Part shown: in pieces, positions 8,654 to 17,624 of the stretch
How the letters are laid out: each line of letters begins with the position of its first letter
Numbering within the stretch: the stretch's first letter is position 1
Assembly (NCBI GenBank): GCA_041441555.1
Contig: JASDSW010000082.1
Coordinates: 1-64,000 of the forward strand
From: Pseudaeromonas sp041441555
GTDB taxonomy: Bacteria; Pseudomonadota; Gammaproteobacteria; Enterobacterales; Aeromonadaceae
Reading direction: 5' to 3'
Length of the DNA stretch: 64,000 nt
The notes under the pieces: model-generated
What the model saw: only the letters and a program-made list of their open reading frames with translations
Databases searched by the model: none
What the model was told of the DNA's origin: nothing
Made by a program: the position numbers and the translations under genes

Positions 8654-9733
8654 TCAAGCCTGGCGGCCATATCCTTGCCGCACAAACGCCATAATTTCAT
8701 TCGGCAGTTGGGTCAGCGGATAGACATCGGCGGCGGCCCCCATGCGAATTGCCTCTTTCGGCATGCCAAAGACCACACAACTGGCCTCATCCTGCGCAAC
8801 CGTCTTGGCCCCGGACTCCCGCATGGCTAAGAGTCCTCTGGCTCCATCATCTCCCATGCCCGTCATGATAATTCCCAAGGCATTAGGACCCGCAGCCTTG
8901 GCAACAGAGCGAAACAGAACGTCAACAGAGGGTTTATGACGGTTGACCGGTGGACCGTCCAGCACTTCGACACAGTAATGAGCCCCTGAACGGCAGAGTT
9001 GCAAATGCAAGCCACCCGGGGCAATCAAAGCCACCCCATCCAGTACACGATCGCCATTTCTGGCCTCTCGGACTTCGATGGCACAGAGGCTATTCAATCG
9101 TTCAGCAAAGGCAGCCGTAAACTTTTCCGGCATATGCTGCACGATAACCAAACCAGGCGAGTCGGCAGGAAGCGCACTCAGAACCCGTTCCAGAGCTATG
9201 GTTCCACCGGTTGAGGTTCCTATCGCAACCAACCGGTCGGTGGTATGAGTCAAAGTTCGGTGTATGGGGGGATGGGGGAGCAGCCCCATTTTGGAGGAGA
9301 CAGACAAGGTTCGCCGCGCAACACCGGCCGAGGCCGCTCCTGCTTCCCGGATTGCCCGCAACAACTCATTGGCAATACTCTCCAGATGTTGGCGAACGCC
9401 CAATTTAGCCTTGGCAAACACAGCAACCGCCCCGGCGGCCAAGGCATCCAACGTCAAGGAGGCTCCTGCATCCGTTAACGAAGAACAGATCACCACAGGC
9501 GTTGGGTGGGTCGCCATGATTTGCCGTAAAAACGTCAAACCATCCATGCGCGGCATCTCCATATCCAACAAGATGACATCCGGCCACTGCAGTTCCATTT
9601 TTGGCATGGCACTCAAGGGGTCAGCGGCAGATCCCAATAACTGCAGATCTGGCTGGCCCTGAATCACTTCCGCCATAAATTGCCGAACTAGGGCCGAGTC
9701 ATCCACAACGAAGACACGTGTCTTGGCTACCAT
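8654..9733 (-). CDS. cheB: chemotaxis response regulator protein-glutamate methylesterase/deamidase
   Basis: Removes methyl groups from, and deamidates, chemoreceptors during adaptation; active when its receiver is phosphorylated by CheA. The 359 aa protein has an N-terminal receiver (acidic pair Asp11-Asp12, phospho-acceptor Asp57 in LLDMEMP). A linker and the methylesterase domain follow, with catalytic Ser174 (GTSTGG), His200 (VQHMP) and Asp295 or Asp296 (GMGDDGA). It is the last gene of the minus-strand che operon and overlaps cheD by seven bases. Confidence 0.96.
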   Translation of the reverse strand: MVAKTRVFVVDDSALVRQFMAEVIQGQPDLQLLGSAADPLSAMPKMELQWPDVILLDMEMPRMDGLTFLRQIMATHPTPVVICSSLTDAGASLTLDALAAGAVAVFAKAKLGVRQHLESIANELLRAIREAGAASAGVARRTLSVSSKMGLLPHPPIHRTLTHTTDRLVAIGTSTGGTIALERVLSALPADSPGLVIVQHMPEKFTAAFAERLNSLCAIEVREARNGDRVLDGVALIAPGGLHLQLCRSGAHYCVEVLDGPPVNRHKPSVDVLFRSVAKAAGPNALGIIMTGMGDDGARGLLAMRESGAKTVAQDEASCVVFGMPKEAIRMGAAADVYPLTQLPNEIMAFVRQGYGRQA

Positions 9734-10212
9734 GAGCCCTCCTCAAAGCCGGTATGTGATGGATCGCCGAGCCGTTGCCACCAGAAACGTCCAGTCTGCG
9801 TATCGACCAACAATTTCCGATGGAAGCGGCCTCCGATTTCCTGATACCGCAACGATAAACCCAGCCCAGCAAGCGCTTGTCGAATGTACTGACTATTTTT
9901 ATAGCCAACGCTCATTTCATACTCGGATGCCGAATAAAACTGTGTGCTACCACCGACCAGCGCCAGATAGAAATCAGCCAAACGAACAGAGGCTCGTTCG
10001 GCATCGAACTGCCATCGGGATAACACCGCATCGCCGTAGCGCAAACTAGTCACCTCACCGGTGGGCGTCGTGGGTAGCATCACATGACTGACTAGCGTGC
10101 TCTTCAATTCAGGCTGCCAGGCAATTAAAGAGACACAGGATCCGAGCAGCGTCGAGACGGGTTCAGAGCTCCGCCCCCAAAAATAGTCACCCGGCCCAAG
10201 ATAGAGAGTCAT
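9727..10212 (-). CDS. cheD: chemoreceptor glutamine deamidase CheD
   Basis: Deamidates selected glutamines on chemoreceptors. The 161 aa product has the catalytic Cys26 in LLGSCVSL and His43 in VSHVMLP, plus the C-terminal GGRFHRKLLVD...TGR segment of the family. It overlaps cheR by four bases and cheB by seven, so translation of the three adaptation genes is coupled. CheD is absent from the E. coli system and is common in auxiliary chemotaxis operons. Confidence 0.92.
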   Translation of the reverse strand: MTLYLGPGDYFWGRSSEPVSTLLGSCVSLIAWQPELKSTLVSHVMLPTTPTGEVTSLRYGDAVLSRWQFDAERASVRLADFYLALVGGSTQFYSASEYEMSVGYKNSQYIRQALAGLGLSLRYQEIGGRFHRKLLVDTQTGRFWWQRLGDPSHTGFEEGSW

Positions 10213-11027
10213 GCTCCTGACTCATGGTAGTAAACGGCAGAACCACAAGAGGTCACCGGCAGGTCCAACCCATACAGACTCTCCGAATGGCCGATGAATA
10301 GAAAGCCGCCCTTACGTAGCTTTGAGAGCACATTCGCCACGATGGCTTTCTTGCCCTGCTGGTCAAAGTAGATCAGGATGTTTCGCAAAAAAATGAGGTC
10401 GAATGTCGGCAAATCCGCCGGCAACGGCGAATTGAGATTGATACAACGAAAGGAGACGTTATTCTGCAGCTCGGGCTTCACCTGTAACAGCCCCTCCAAC
10501 TCTCCAATCCCCTTTAAGCAATAACGCTTGAGATATGCCGGAGGGATCCCCTGGGCTCGGCTCATGGGGTAGATGCCAGATCGGGCAGATTCCAGAGCAT
10601 GCCGACACAAGTCAGAGCCCAAGACGCTCCAATTATTCCGACCCACTAGCAGTTCATTCAGGAGCATGCAGATGGAATAGACTTCTTCCCCCGAAGAGCA
10701 GGCAGCACTCCAAATCCGCAGAGGACGAGAATCCCAATCCGCCAATACCGCTCTTAAAAACTGAAAATGAGCCTCCTCCCGGAAGAAAAAAGTCTCATTG
10801 GTCGTCAGTAGATCCACAGCCAACCGACGCTCGTCTTGTTGTGCAGGGTCCAGCAATAAGGCGACATACTCAGAGAAGTTGCGGCACCCGAGGGCTTTCA
10901 GGCGTTTCATCAGCCGTCCAGCAACCAATTGCTTCTTATGATCGGCCATGATGATACCCGACACCTGGCGCATCAGAGTTTGCACCTGACCGAACTCGGT
11001 ATCACTCAGTTGCGGCAACTCCATCAC
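10209..11027 (-). CDS. cheR: chemotaxis protein methyltransferase
   Basis: Methylates glutamates on chemoreceptors using S-adenosylmethionine. The 272 aa protein has the N-terminal helical domain with a basic receptor-binding helix (DHKKQLVAGRLMKRLK). The methyltransferase domain follows, with motif I as RIWSAACSSGEEVYSI, the LIFLRNILIYFD segment and the C-terminal FIGHSESL motif. It lies directly behind cheW and is coupled to cheD. No TPR extension is present. Confidence 0.95.
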   Translation of the reverse strand: MMELPQLSDTEFGQVQTLMRQVSGIIMADHKKQLVAGRLMKRLKALGCRNFSEYVALLLDPAQQDERRLAVDLLTTNETFFFREEAHFQFLRAVLADWDSRPLRIWSAACSSGEEVYSICMLLNELLVGRNNWSVLGSDLCRHALESARSGIYPMSRAQGIPPAYLKRYCLKGIGELEGLLQVKPELQNNVSFRCINLNSPLPADLPTFDLIFLRNILIYFDQQGKKAIVANVLSKLRKGGFLFIGHSESLYGLDLPVTSCGSAVYYHESGA

Positions 11028-11028
11028 A

Positions 11029-11568
11029 TCACCCCGTCATTGCAACGTCCATGACCTCTTCCGAGGGGAGCAACTCATGCAGATCGAGCAATTTGTCCAC
11101 CTTTAAGATGATCAAGAATCCTTGCTCGCGACGGGCCATTCCCAGGATGAAATCACTGCGAATAGCCGTTCCCAGGCCAGGCGGTGGTTCGATTTGCTCG
11201 GGATCGATATCCAGAACCTCATCTACCGCATCGACCACCAAGCCGACCAAATGCATCGCCTCTTCATTCGGCAACTCGAGAATGATGATGCAGGTCCGTT
11301 TGCCCAACACGGTGGCACCGGAACCAAATCGCGCGGACAGATCAACGACGGGAACCACATTGCCCCGTAAATTGATCACCCCCAACACGTAGCTCGGCAT
11401 CATGGGAACTGCGGTCAGATGGCCATACTCGATGATCTCCCGGACGCGATTGATCGGGAGCGCCAAAGCCACCCCCATGCAATGAAACGACAGGTTTTGT
11501 CCCGAACCACGATCTGGCGCTTCGCCAGTTACCGAGGACGATAGTGTCATCAGCTCATTCATGATCAC
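11029..11568 (-). CDS. cheW: chemotaxis coupling protein CheW
   Basis: Adaptor linking receptors to CheA. The 179 aa protein is a single CheW domain after a 25-residue N-terminal tail. Family features include LPINRVREIIEYG, the LGVINLRGNVVPVVDL strand and VGLVVDAVDEVLDI. It sits four bases behind the operon receptor gene and immediately ahead of cheR. Confidence 0.95.
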   Translation of the reverse strand: MIMNELMTLSSSVTGEAPDRGSGQNLSFHCMGVALALPINRVREIIEYGHLTAVPMMPSYVLGVINLRGNVVPVVDLSARFGSGATVLGKRTCIIILELPNEEAMHLVGLVVDAVDEVLDIDPEQIEPPPGLGTAIRSDFILGMARREQGFLIILKVDKLLDLHELLPSEEVMDVAMTG

Positions 11569-11571
11569 CCC

Positions 11572-13224
11572 CTAGAACTGGACAAAACGACCGTCACCCG
11601 TTCCGGCGCTCAACTGGGCAGGAACGGCCACATTGACATGGTTACGTGAAACAGTGGCCGCCACTGATTGAGAAGAGCGAGTACCCTTGCGACTTTCATC
11701 ACCACCGACATGGAAATAGCCAATTAAATCCGTCAATTGGGCGGCTTGCGCATTCATCTCTTCAGCCGTTGCTGCCAACTCTTCAGAGGAAGAAGCGCTC
11801 TGCTGGGTAATCTGATTAAGTTGATTCATGGCCACGTTGATCTGACCAACCCCAGTCGTCTGCTCTTGAGAAGCGGCCGTAATTTCTTGCACCAGATCCG
11901 AGGTCCGTTGAATATCCGGCACCAACTGCTCGAACAGAACTCCAGCCTGCTCGGCCAAAGAGACACTGTTGCTAGCCACCTCGCCAATTTCCTGGGCGGC
12001 AACCTGACTCCGCTCGGCCAATTTCCGCACCTCAGCCGCCACAACCGCGAAACCTTTGCCATGATCCCCAGCGCGAGCCGCCTCGATGGCTGCGTTTAAT
12101 GCCAAGAGGTTCGTCTGATAGGCGATGTCATCAATGATGCTGATTTTGCTAGCAATTTGTTTCATTGCGCTGACGGTCTCGGTGACGGCTTTGCCTCCGC
12201 GTAGCGCATCATTGGCAGCCTTGGAGGAGATACCATTGGTCACTTTGGCACTCTCGGTATTTTGCGCAATCGACGCGGACATCTCTTCGATGGCGGCAGA
12301 GGTCTCCTCCACGCTGGCCGCCTGTTCACTGGCCCCCTGGCTCAACGCTTGAGAGGTCGCACTCACCTGCTCGGCGGCCCCCGAAAGTGCATCGGCAGAT
12401 GAACGCACCTCCCGCATGGTGTGCGCCAACTTGTCGACCATCTCCCGGATGGCATACAACAGAGACGCCTTGTTGTTTTCATCCAGATTGACCGTCACCC
12501 CCAACTCCCCAGCCGCAACCTTGCGGGTAATATCCACTGCGTAATCCGGTTCGCCACCCAGTTGCTTGACGATCCGAGAGGAGATAAACCAGCCTAAACC
12601 CAAGCCAAGCAGCACACCCAGGCCAATGGCAGCGAACATCAAAGTTGTACTCTGCTCATACAACTGCTGGGATTCTTGGGCCTGTTGGGCCGAACGTTCG
12701 ACCTTCAGCTTCAAGATAGCGCCGACCTGATCCAACATGGCTTTGATGGCTGGTGCAAACGCCCCTTCCAGATAATGGTTAGCCGGTGAGTCGGCCGGTA
12801 GAGGCATGGCGACCAATAAGGCCTCCGTTTTTTCGACCCCCGCCTTATACGCTGGCCACATACGATCAAATTCATCCAGTAGGGCCCTGCCTTCTGCAGT
12901 CACAAACTTCGGTCGAGCTTCATTGATCGCCTTTTCAACAGCAGCCAGGCTTTGACGAGAACTATTGATATGTTGCTGCCGCAACTCCTCAGATTCAGCC
13001 AGCATAGCGGCGCGCAAGTATCGGCCGACGGCAATCATGTTGGTTCGAGCATCGGCAACGGCATTCAATCCCAACAGCTCTTGCTGGTACAGACTGTTGG
13101 TCATGCCATTGATTTCACGCATGTTGATGTAGCCGACCAAACCAACGGTCGCGGCAACCAGAGACATCGCAATGAAGGCCAGTAACAGCCGGGTTCTTAA
13201 TTTCATGGATTTAAAGAAACTCAT
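11572..13224 (-). CDS. methyl-accepting chemotaxis protein with four-helix-bundle sensor domain
   Basis: Chemoreceptor of 550 aa. TM1 (about residues 8-30) is followed by a helical periplasmic domain of the 4HB_MCP type, in which INMREINGMTNSLY and a predicted helical bundle are visible. A second membrane helix follows (LMFAAIGLGVLLGLGLGWFI), then HAMP, and the signalling tip QTNLLALNAAIEAARAG. The C-terminal end (GTGDGRFVQF) has an aromatic last residue but does not match the NWETF-type CheR tether. The start at 13224 has GGGAG upstream and avoids overlap with cheA; the longer start at 13293 would overlap the cheA end by 44 bases. Confidence 0.92.
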   Translation of the reverse strand: MSFFKSMKLRTRLLLAFIAMSLVAATVGLVGYINMREINGMTNSLYQQELLGLNAVADARTNMIAVGRYLRAAMLAESEELRQQHINSSRQSLAAVEKAINEARPKFVTAEGRALLDEFDRMWPAYKAGVEKTEALLVAMPLPADSPANHYLEGAFAPAIKAMLDQVGAILKLKVERSAQQAQESQQLYEQSTTLMFAAIGLGVLLGLGLGWFISSRIVKQLGGEPDYAVDITRKVAAGELGVTVNLDENNKASLLYAIREMVDKLAHTMREVRSSADALSGAAEQVSATSQALSQGASEQAASVEETSAAIEEMSASIAQNTESAKVTNGISSKAANDALRGGKAVTETVSAMKQIASKISIIDDIAYQTNLLALNAAIEAARAGDHGKGFAVVAAEVRKLAERSQVAAQEIGEVASNSVSLAEQAGVLFEQLVPDIQRTSDLVQEITAASQEQTTGVGQINVAMNQLNQITQQSASSSEELAATAEEMNAQAAQLTDLIGYFHVGGDESRKGTRSSQSVAATVSRNHVNVAVPAQLSAGTGDGRFVQF

Positions 13225-13249
13225 GGTGTTCTCCCGTGACTCATTAGTT

Positions 13250-15433
13250 TTATGAAACAAGATGCGCATAGGGCTTGGCGCCTGATTGCTCATGCACCCG
13301 CTGTAACATTCCGGGGATATCCAAGATCAGAGCAACTTGGCCGGAGCCCAAAATACTGGACCCACTAATGTCCCTGAGCTGTGAAAACAGCATGCCCAAC
13401 GGCTTGATGACGATCTGCTGTTCACCCAACAGCTGATCCACCACCAACCCCAACTGTTGTTTGCCATGGCTGACAACGACTATGTTTTGGCGTTTGGCGT
13501 GAGCGCCATCGATGGCAAAGTGGTGCCGCAAATGGATCAAGGGCAGAGGCTTCCCGCGGAGTTCTCGATAATCGTAGACCACCGGGGGGGATGCATCGTG
13601 CGCCGTCGAGGTGGTCTCCAGACACTCGGTCACCATGTCCAATGGGATCACCAGAGGCGTATCCCCGACACTGACCAAAAATCCGTCGATGATGGCCAAC
13701 GTCAGAGGCAGGCGGATGCGGACACAGCATCCCTGATGAAGAATCGACTCCAGTTCGATACTCCCGCGCAAAGCTTCCACATTCCGGCGCACAACATCCA
13801 TGCCGACCCCTCGCCCCGACAGATTGCTGATCGCCTCTGCTGTTGAAAATCCAGGTTCAAAGATCAACTGGTAAGTAGCCTGCTCATCCAACTGCATCTG
13901 CGGATCGATGAGACCTTTATCGATCGCTTTTTGCCGAATGCGCTCGGCATCCAGACCTTTCCCGTCGTCATGAACCTCGATCACTATGCTGCCCGATTCA
14001 TGGTAAGCATTGAGCCGCACATTACCTTGGGGGGGTTTCCCTTGTGCGATCCGCTCTTCGGTCGTCTCAATACCGTGATCAACGGCGTTGCGAACCAGAT
14101 GGGTCAAGGGCTCACTGATCCGTTCAACCACCGACTTATCAAGCTCAGTTTCCCCCCCCTCAATGTGCAGCGAGATAGATTTACCCAGCTCCTGGCCGGC
14201 ATCCCGAATCATCCGTTGAAAACGCACAAAGGTTTCGCCGATCTCGACCATACGCAATCGCAGCGCAGATTCTCGGATTTGCTCGACATGACGATTGATG
14301 GATGCCACCGAGGCGAGCAACTCACTATCTGCCTTGCTGCGGGCCAACATCTCACCACCAGCCGCCGCGATCACCAGCTCTCCTACCAAATTAATCAGCT
14401 CATCCAGCTTCTGGGCCGAAACCTTGATGAAGGCACTATCCGCATGGCGTTTTTCGCGGATCTGCGTCTGTTTTTGCAATGCCTGATTCACCAAGACCGG
14501 TGAAACGACTCCCTCTTCAACCAACAACTCGCCTAATTTTGATTTTTCAGAAGCACCCGCCTGTTTCGCCAACCAGTCCTGAAGCTCCCGCTCGGTCAAT
14601 AAACCACTCTGCATCAGAATTTCACCGAGCAATTCTTTGTCTTCCGGCAGTTCGTCAATCAAACGCAGGTAATCTTGCGTACGACTCTCGGGCGGGAAAA
14701 TCCGGATATGTGCCAACTCGTTGATAAAGTCGAACACCTCCTCAATTTCACTCTTGCTTGCTTGGGTCACCAGATCCAGCTCCAGCCCCAGATAACACAA
14801 TTCGGGCTGAAATTCTGGCCAAGCCGGAATGTTGTTATGTATTACCTGGATATGACTGATGGTTCCCAATTTGCACAGATAACGCAAAAACGAGGCGGGG
14901 TCGAAACCGAACTCAAACAAAGAGGCTTCAAAACGTAACGACAGATGCCAACTTGCGGCGATCTCTCGGTGGGCCTCTCGTTGAACCGGAGTCTCTGCCA
15001 CACAGGGCGACATAGCCGTCAAACCACCCTCGAGTTCAGGAACCAGAGACTGCAGCAGAGCAAACTGAGCCGCATGCTGTTCGACCAATGGCGAGGGAGC
15101 CTCTCCGGATGCCAATAGATCCAGTTCGTGACTCAAGATGTCCAGTCCACCGAGCAATGCCGATATCTGCTCGCGCGAAAGAGGGATCATCTGATCACGA
15201 ACCCGCATGATCAGACTTTCCTGGTGATGGGTGAACGCCACAAAATCATCCAGCGCAAACAGACCCGCAGATCCTTTGAGCGTGTGCACGGATCGGAAAA
15301 GAGCATTGACCAGCTCAGGATCGTCGTGACCATCATCCAGCGCTAGCAAGGCGGCCTCCGCCTGTTGAATCAGCTCTTTGGCCTCCTCAATGAAGTTCGC
15401 CAGCAATTGGCCCCACTGCTCCTGACTGAACAT
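13250..15433 (-). CDS. cheA: chemotaxis histidine kinase CheA with MshEN-like tandem repeat
   Basis: Receptor-controlled kinase that phosphorylates CheY and CheB. The 727 aa protein starts with an HPt domain (phospho-site His50 in RSVHTLKGSAG) and a P2-like segment at about 160-245. An insert at 268-322 follows, then the P3 dimerisation domain (KLDELINLVGELV, from about 335). The ATPase domain has N box HLVRNAVDHGIE, G1 DDGKGLD and G2 GRGVGMDVVRR, and a CheW-like P5 domain ends the protein. The insert consists of two 24-residue repeats fitting the pattern x-L-G-x(2)-L-x(3)-G...L-x(2)-Q, as in MshEN c-di-GMP-binding domains. It lies between the STAS gene and the operon receptor gene. Confidence 0.94.
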   Translation of the reverse strand: MFSQEQWGQLLANFIEEAKELIQQAEAALLALDDGHDDPELVNALFRSVHTLKGSAGLFALDDFVAFTHHQESLIMRVRDQMIPLSREQISALLGGLDILSHELDLLASGEAPSPLVEQHAAQFALLQSLVPELEGGLTAMSPCVAETPVQREAHREIAASWHLSLRFEASLFEFGFDPASFLRYLCKLGTISHIQVIHNNIPAWPEFQPELCYLGLELDLVTQASKSEIEEVFDFINELAHIRIFPPESRTQDYLRLIDELPEDKELLGEILMQSGLLTERELQDWLAKQAGASEKSKLGELLVEEGVVSPVLVNQALQKQTQIREKRHADSAFIKVSAQKLDELINLVGELVIAAAGGEMLARSKADSELLASVASINRHVEQIRESALRLRMVEIGETFVRFQRMIRDAGQELGKSISLHIEGGETELDKSVVERISEPLTHLVRNAVDHGIETTEERIAQGKPPQGNVRLNAYHESGSIVIEVHDDGKGLDAERIRQKAIDKGLIDPQMQLDEQATYQLIFEPGFSTAEAISNLSGRGVGMDVVRRNVEALRGSIELESILHQGCCVRIRLPLTLAIIDGFLVSVGDTPLVIPLDMVTECLETTSTAHDASPPVVYDYRELRGKPLPLIHLRHHFAIDGAHAKRQNIVVVSHGKQQLGLVVDQLLGEQQIVIKPLGMLFSQLRDISGSSILGSGQVALILDIPGMLQRVHEQSGAKPYAHLVS

Positions 15434-15442
15434 AACGGCTCC

Positions 15443-15751
15443 TTACCGACCTTCGGAAAGCACGATGACATCGCCAAAAAATGAAGCGAGCTGATACAGA
15501 TCCAGCAACTCGATAACCGGTTGCGAATGATTTTGGAGGGCCAACTGCTCACCCAGTGTTCGACGCAACGCCATTAACCACTGCAAACCAGCCGTATCGA
15601 TCTCTGTCACGCCGCCCAGATCCACAACCATAGGCTGTCCTGTGGACCAGGAGTCGGTCAGTTGCGCCTGCAACTCGCCCACCTCATAGATGGTCAAAGA
15701 ACCACTCAAGCGGGCAAATAGGGAGCCAGATTCCACATTAAGCTGCATCAC
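15443..15751 (-). CDS. STAS-domain protein of the chemotaxis operon
   Basis: A 102 aa single STAS domain, related to anti-sigma-factor antagonists such as SpoIIAA. The phospho-acceptor region reads EIDTAGLQWLM, with Thr53 where antagonists usually have Ser. Small STAS proteins occur in auxiliary chemotaxis operons between cheY and cheA in gammaproteobacteria, but their partner is unclear. No anti-sigma kinase is encoded in this window. It is ten bases upstream of cheA and ten bases downstream of cheY. The fold assignment is firm, the role is not. Confidence 0.85.
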   Translation of the reverse strand: MMQLNVESGSLFARLSGSLTIYEVGELQAQLTDSWSTGQPMVVDLGGVTEIDTAGLQWLMALRRTLGEQLALQNHSQPVIELLDLYQLASFFGDVIVLSEGR

Positions 15752-15761
15752 GAGTGAGCCC

Positions 15762-16127
15762 TCACATGATCAGTTTTTCGACGGCAGCAAGTAGCTGGGG
15801 GGGTTGGAATGGTTTCACAATCCATGCTCGGGCACCGGCGGCCTGCCCCTCCTTTTTCTTCGCCTCCTGACTTTCCGTTGTCAGCATCACAACCGGAGTG
15901 AACTTGTGTTCAGGCTTATTTTTCAATGCCTTGAGAAACGTAATGCCATCCATGTTCGGCATGTTTACGTCACTAATGATGAGATTCACCCGCTGGCCAA
16001 CCAACTTATTCAGGGCATCCTGGCCATCGATGGCATCAATCACGCTGTAGCCAACTGACGTCAGTGCAGCCCGGACCAATTGCCGAATCGAGAGAGAGTC
16101 GTCGACGATCAACACGGTTTTAGTCAT
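15762..16127 (-). CDS. cheY: CheY-like response regulator
   Basis: Single receiver domain, 121 aa, expected to be phosphorylated by the CheA of this operon. Conserved residues are the acidic pair Asp9-Asp10, phospho-acceptor Asp53 in ISDVNMP, the Thr of MLTTES and the Lys of VKPF. The helix region KKKEGQAAGARAW resembles auxiliary-cluster CheYs rather than the flagellar-switch CheY of E. coli, so it may act on another output. No cheZ is present in the operon. Confidence 0.9.
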   Translation of the reverse strand: MTKTVLIVDDSLSIRQLVRAALTSVGYSVIDAIDGQDALNKLVGQRVNLIISDVNMPNMDGITFLKALKNKPEHKFTPVVMLTTESQEAKKKEGQAAGARAWIVKPFQPPQLLAAVEKLIM

Positions 16128-16139
16128 GCGATTAGCCCT

Positions 16140-17282
16140 CTAAAAAAAGGTTACCGAATCATCCGTGGTCCGATTTTCCACTCGACCGGAATGTTCCTCA
16201 TCCGTGGTGAAACGTTGACGAAAACGTTGCTCCCACTGCACCACATCAAAATCGCCATTGATATCGTCCAACAGGACATTGCGGACCTCATGCAAGTCAG
16301 TCTGTAAATGCTCCAATATCTGACTGACTCGATCTTGAAATTGTAATTTGGTGATGATCTGGCTGATGGCCGCTTCGCTCTCTTGCGAGAGAAGGTGCAG
16401 TCGGCTACCCGCATCATGTAACTCATTGATCTCCATGCTGAGCCTCTCGGTCACTGCGTGGACAGACTGATCCAGCAGGGTCAGATTCGCATCATCGGTC
16501 CGCACCAAACTCTCAGCTGCATCAATGGTGGCCTGAATGGCCAGAGTCACGGCCTCCACCTTGCGTCCAATCTCGCGGCCTGTTTCCCCCGATTGACCTG
16601 ATAGGGTGCGAACCTCGCTGGCCACCACTGCAAAACCGCGTCCCGCATCTCCAGCGCGGGCCGCCTCAATCGCCGCATTCAACGCGAGCAGATTGGTCTG
16701 ACTGGCCAATTTTTGCACCGCACTCGCCATGCTCTTCAACTCCAGCATGAAGCCACTTAAGTCTGTGATAGTTCGCTGAAGTTGCACTTTATAGCTGCGT
16801 GCACCGTCAAAGGCTGCAATCACCGAGGCCAGTCTGGCATTGGTTTCTTGCAGCACATCGGTGATTGAATGACCATTACTATGAGAACCGAACAGGGTGG
16901 CGCTGGTTTGATTCTCCTCCTGCAACCGTCCCATTAACTGTGTAAACGGCGCGAGCAGGGCCTCGATGTTGTGCTTGACCAGATCGGCGACCACACCCAG
17001 CTGTCGTAACCAGGCTTGCAGCATGGCCGGCATTTCAACCAGTAAAGGATCGGGGCTCTGCGGCGACGGCAACAACGATGCAGAATCGTTCGCCTGCTCA
17101 CCGCTGTCTGGCGCCGACTGATGGCGCGCCGTGTCGCGAAACAGGGTCACGGCCTGTATCAACAGGCTCAGAATGATACACACCTCGCCCAATAGCAGCC
17201 CCCCCAGCAGGATCGAGGTGATGCCAACACATCCCAGCACTAGCGTCAGAATTCGATACACAGGAGACCTCCCTCTGCTCAC
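16140..17282 (-). CDS. methyl-accepting chemotaxis-like protein without periplasmic sensor domain
   Basis: First gene of the che operon, 380 aa. Two adjacent membrane helices occupy about residues 9-45 with almost no loop between them, so sensing must be cytoplasmic or indirect. The signalling tip QTNLLALNAAIEAARAGDAGRG is intact. The C-terminal part holds LQFQDRVSQILEHLQ, a segment found in a subgroup of receptors that accompany auxiliary che operons. The protein ends in an acidic-aromatic tail, TTDDSVTFF. No HAMP domain is obvious. The start at 17282 leaves a leader containing an ideal CRP site. Confidence 0.85.
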   Translation of the reverse strand: MSRGRSPVYRILTLVLGCVGITSILLGGLLLGEVCIILSLLIQAVTLFRDTARHQSAPDSGEQANDSASLLPSPQSPDPLLVEMPAMLQAWLRQLGVVADLVKHNIEALLAPFTQLMGRLQEENQTSATLFGSHSNGHSITDVLQETNARLASVIAAFDGARSYKVQLQRTITDLSGFMLELKSMASAVQKLASQTNLLALNAAIEAARAGDAGRGFAVVASEVRTLSGQSGETGREIGRKVEAVTLAIQATIDAAESLVRTDDANLTLLDQSVHAVTERLSMEINELHDAGSRLHLLSQESEAAISQIITKLQFQDRVSQILEHLQTDLHEVRNVLLDDINGDFDVVQWEQRFRQRFTTDEEHSGRVENRTTDDSVTFF

Positions 17283-17369
17283 GGATCAAGGCTCAATCAG
17301 CCAATAACCAAACGGCACTCAAAAAGCTTAGGAAGGAAACAGACGGGTAACCGATGCCTCACCAGGTTA

Positions 17370-17385
17370 TGTGATCCACATCACA
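17370..17385. promoter_or_regulatory. CRP-cAMP binding site upstream of the che operon
   Basis: TGTGATCCACATCACA has both half-sites perfect (TGTGA-N6-TCACA). It lies 88 bases upstream of the first che operon gene. A weak -10 candidate on the minus strand (TAAGCT, 17325-17330) would place the site about 60 bases upstream of a start, suiting CRP activation. The hfq-like gene on the other side starts 273 bases away and has its own promoter. Confidence 0.75.
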
Positions 17386-17594
17386 ACCAATGAGATATGC
17401 GCAAAAGCAATGCCAATCTCAGAGCAAAAAACCAAAAAAAACCATAAATGCAAAATATGACAGGGCTCGGCTTGTCGGCTCTTTTTATGCTACTGAATCG
17501 TTCCGCTGTTGGTTGTTCTCGCATCCGAGAGATAGGGACCATCTATCCTGGAGCGAGGTGCATGGGATAACCAATTGATGAGTTTGGGATTACT

Positions 17595-17624
17595 TTGACA
17601 AGGCCGGGGCTCATCGCGCACAAT
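17595..17624 (+). promoter_or_regulatory. sigma-70 promoter of the hfq-like gene
   Basis: TTGACA (17595-17600), 18-base spacer, CACAAT (17619-17624). Expected start near 17631, about 28 bases before the ATG. Confidence 0.65.
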
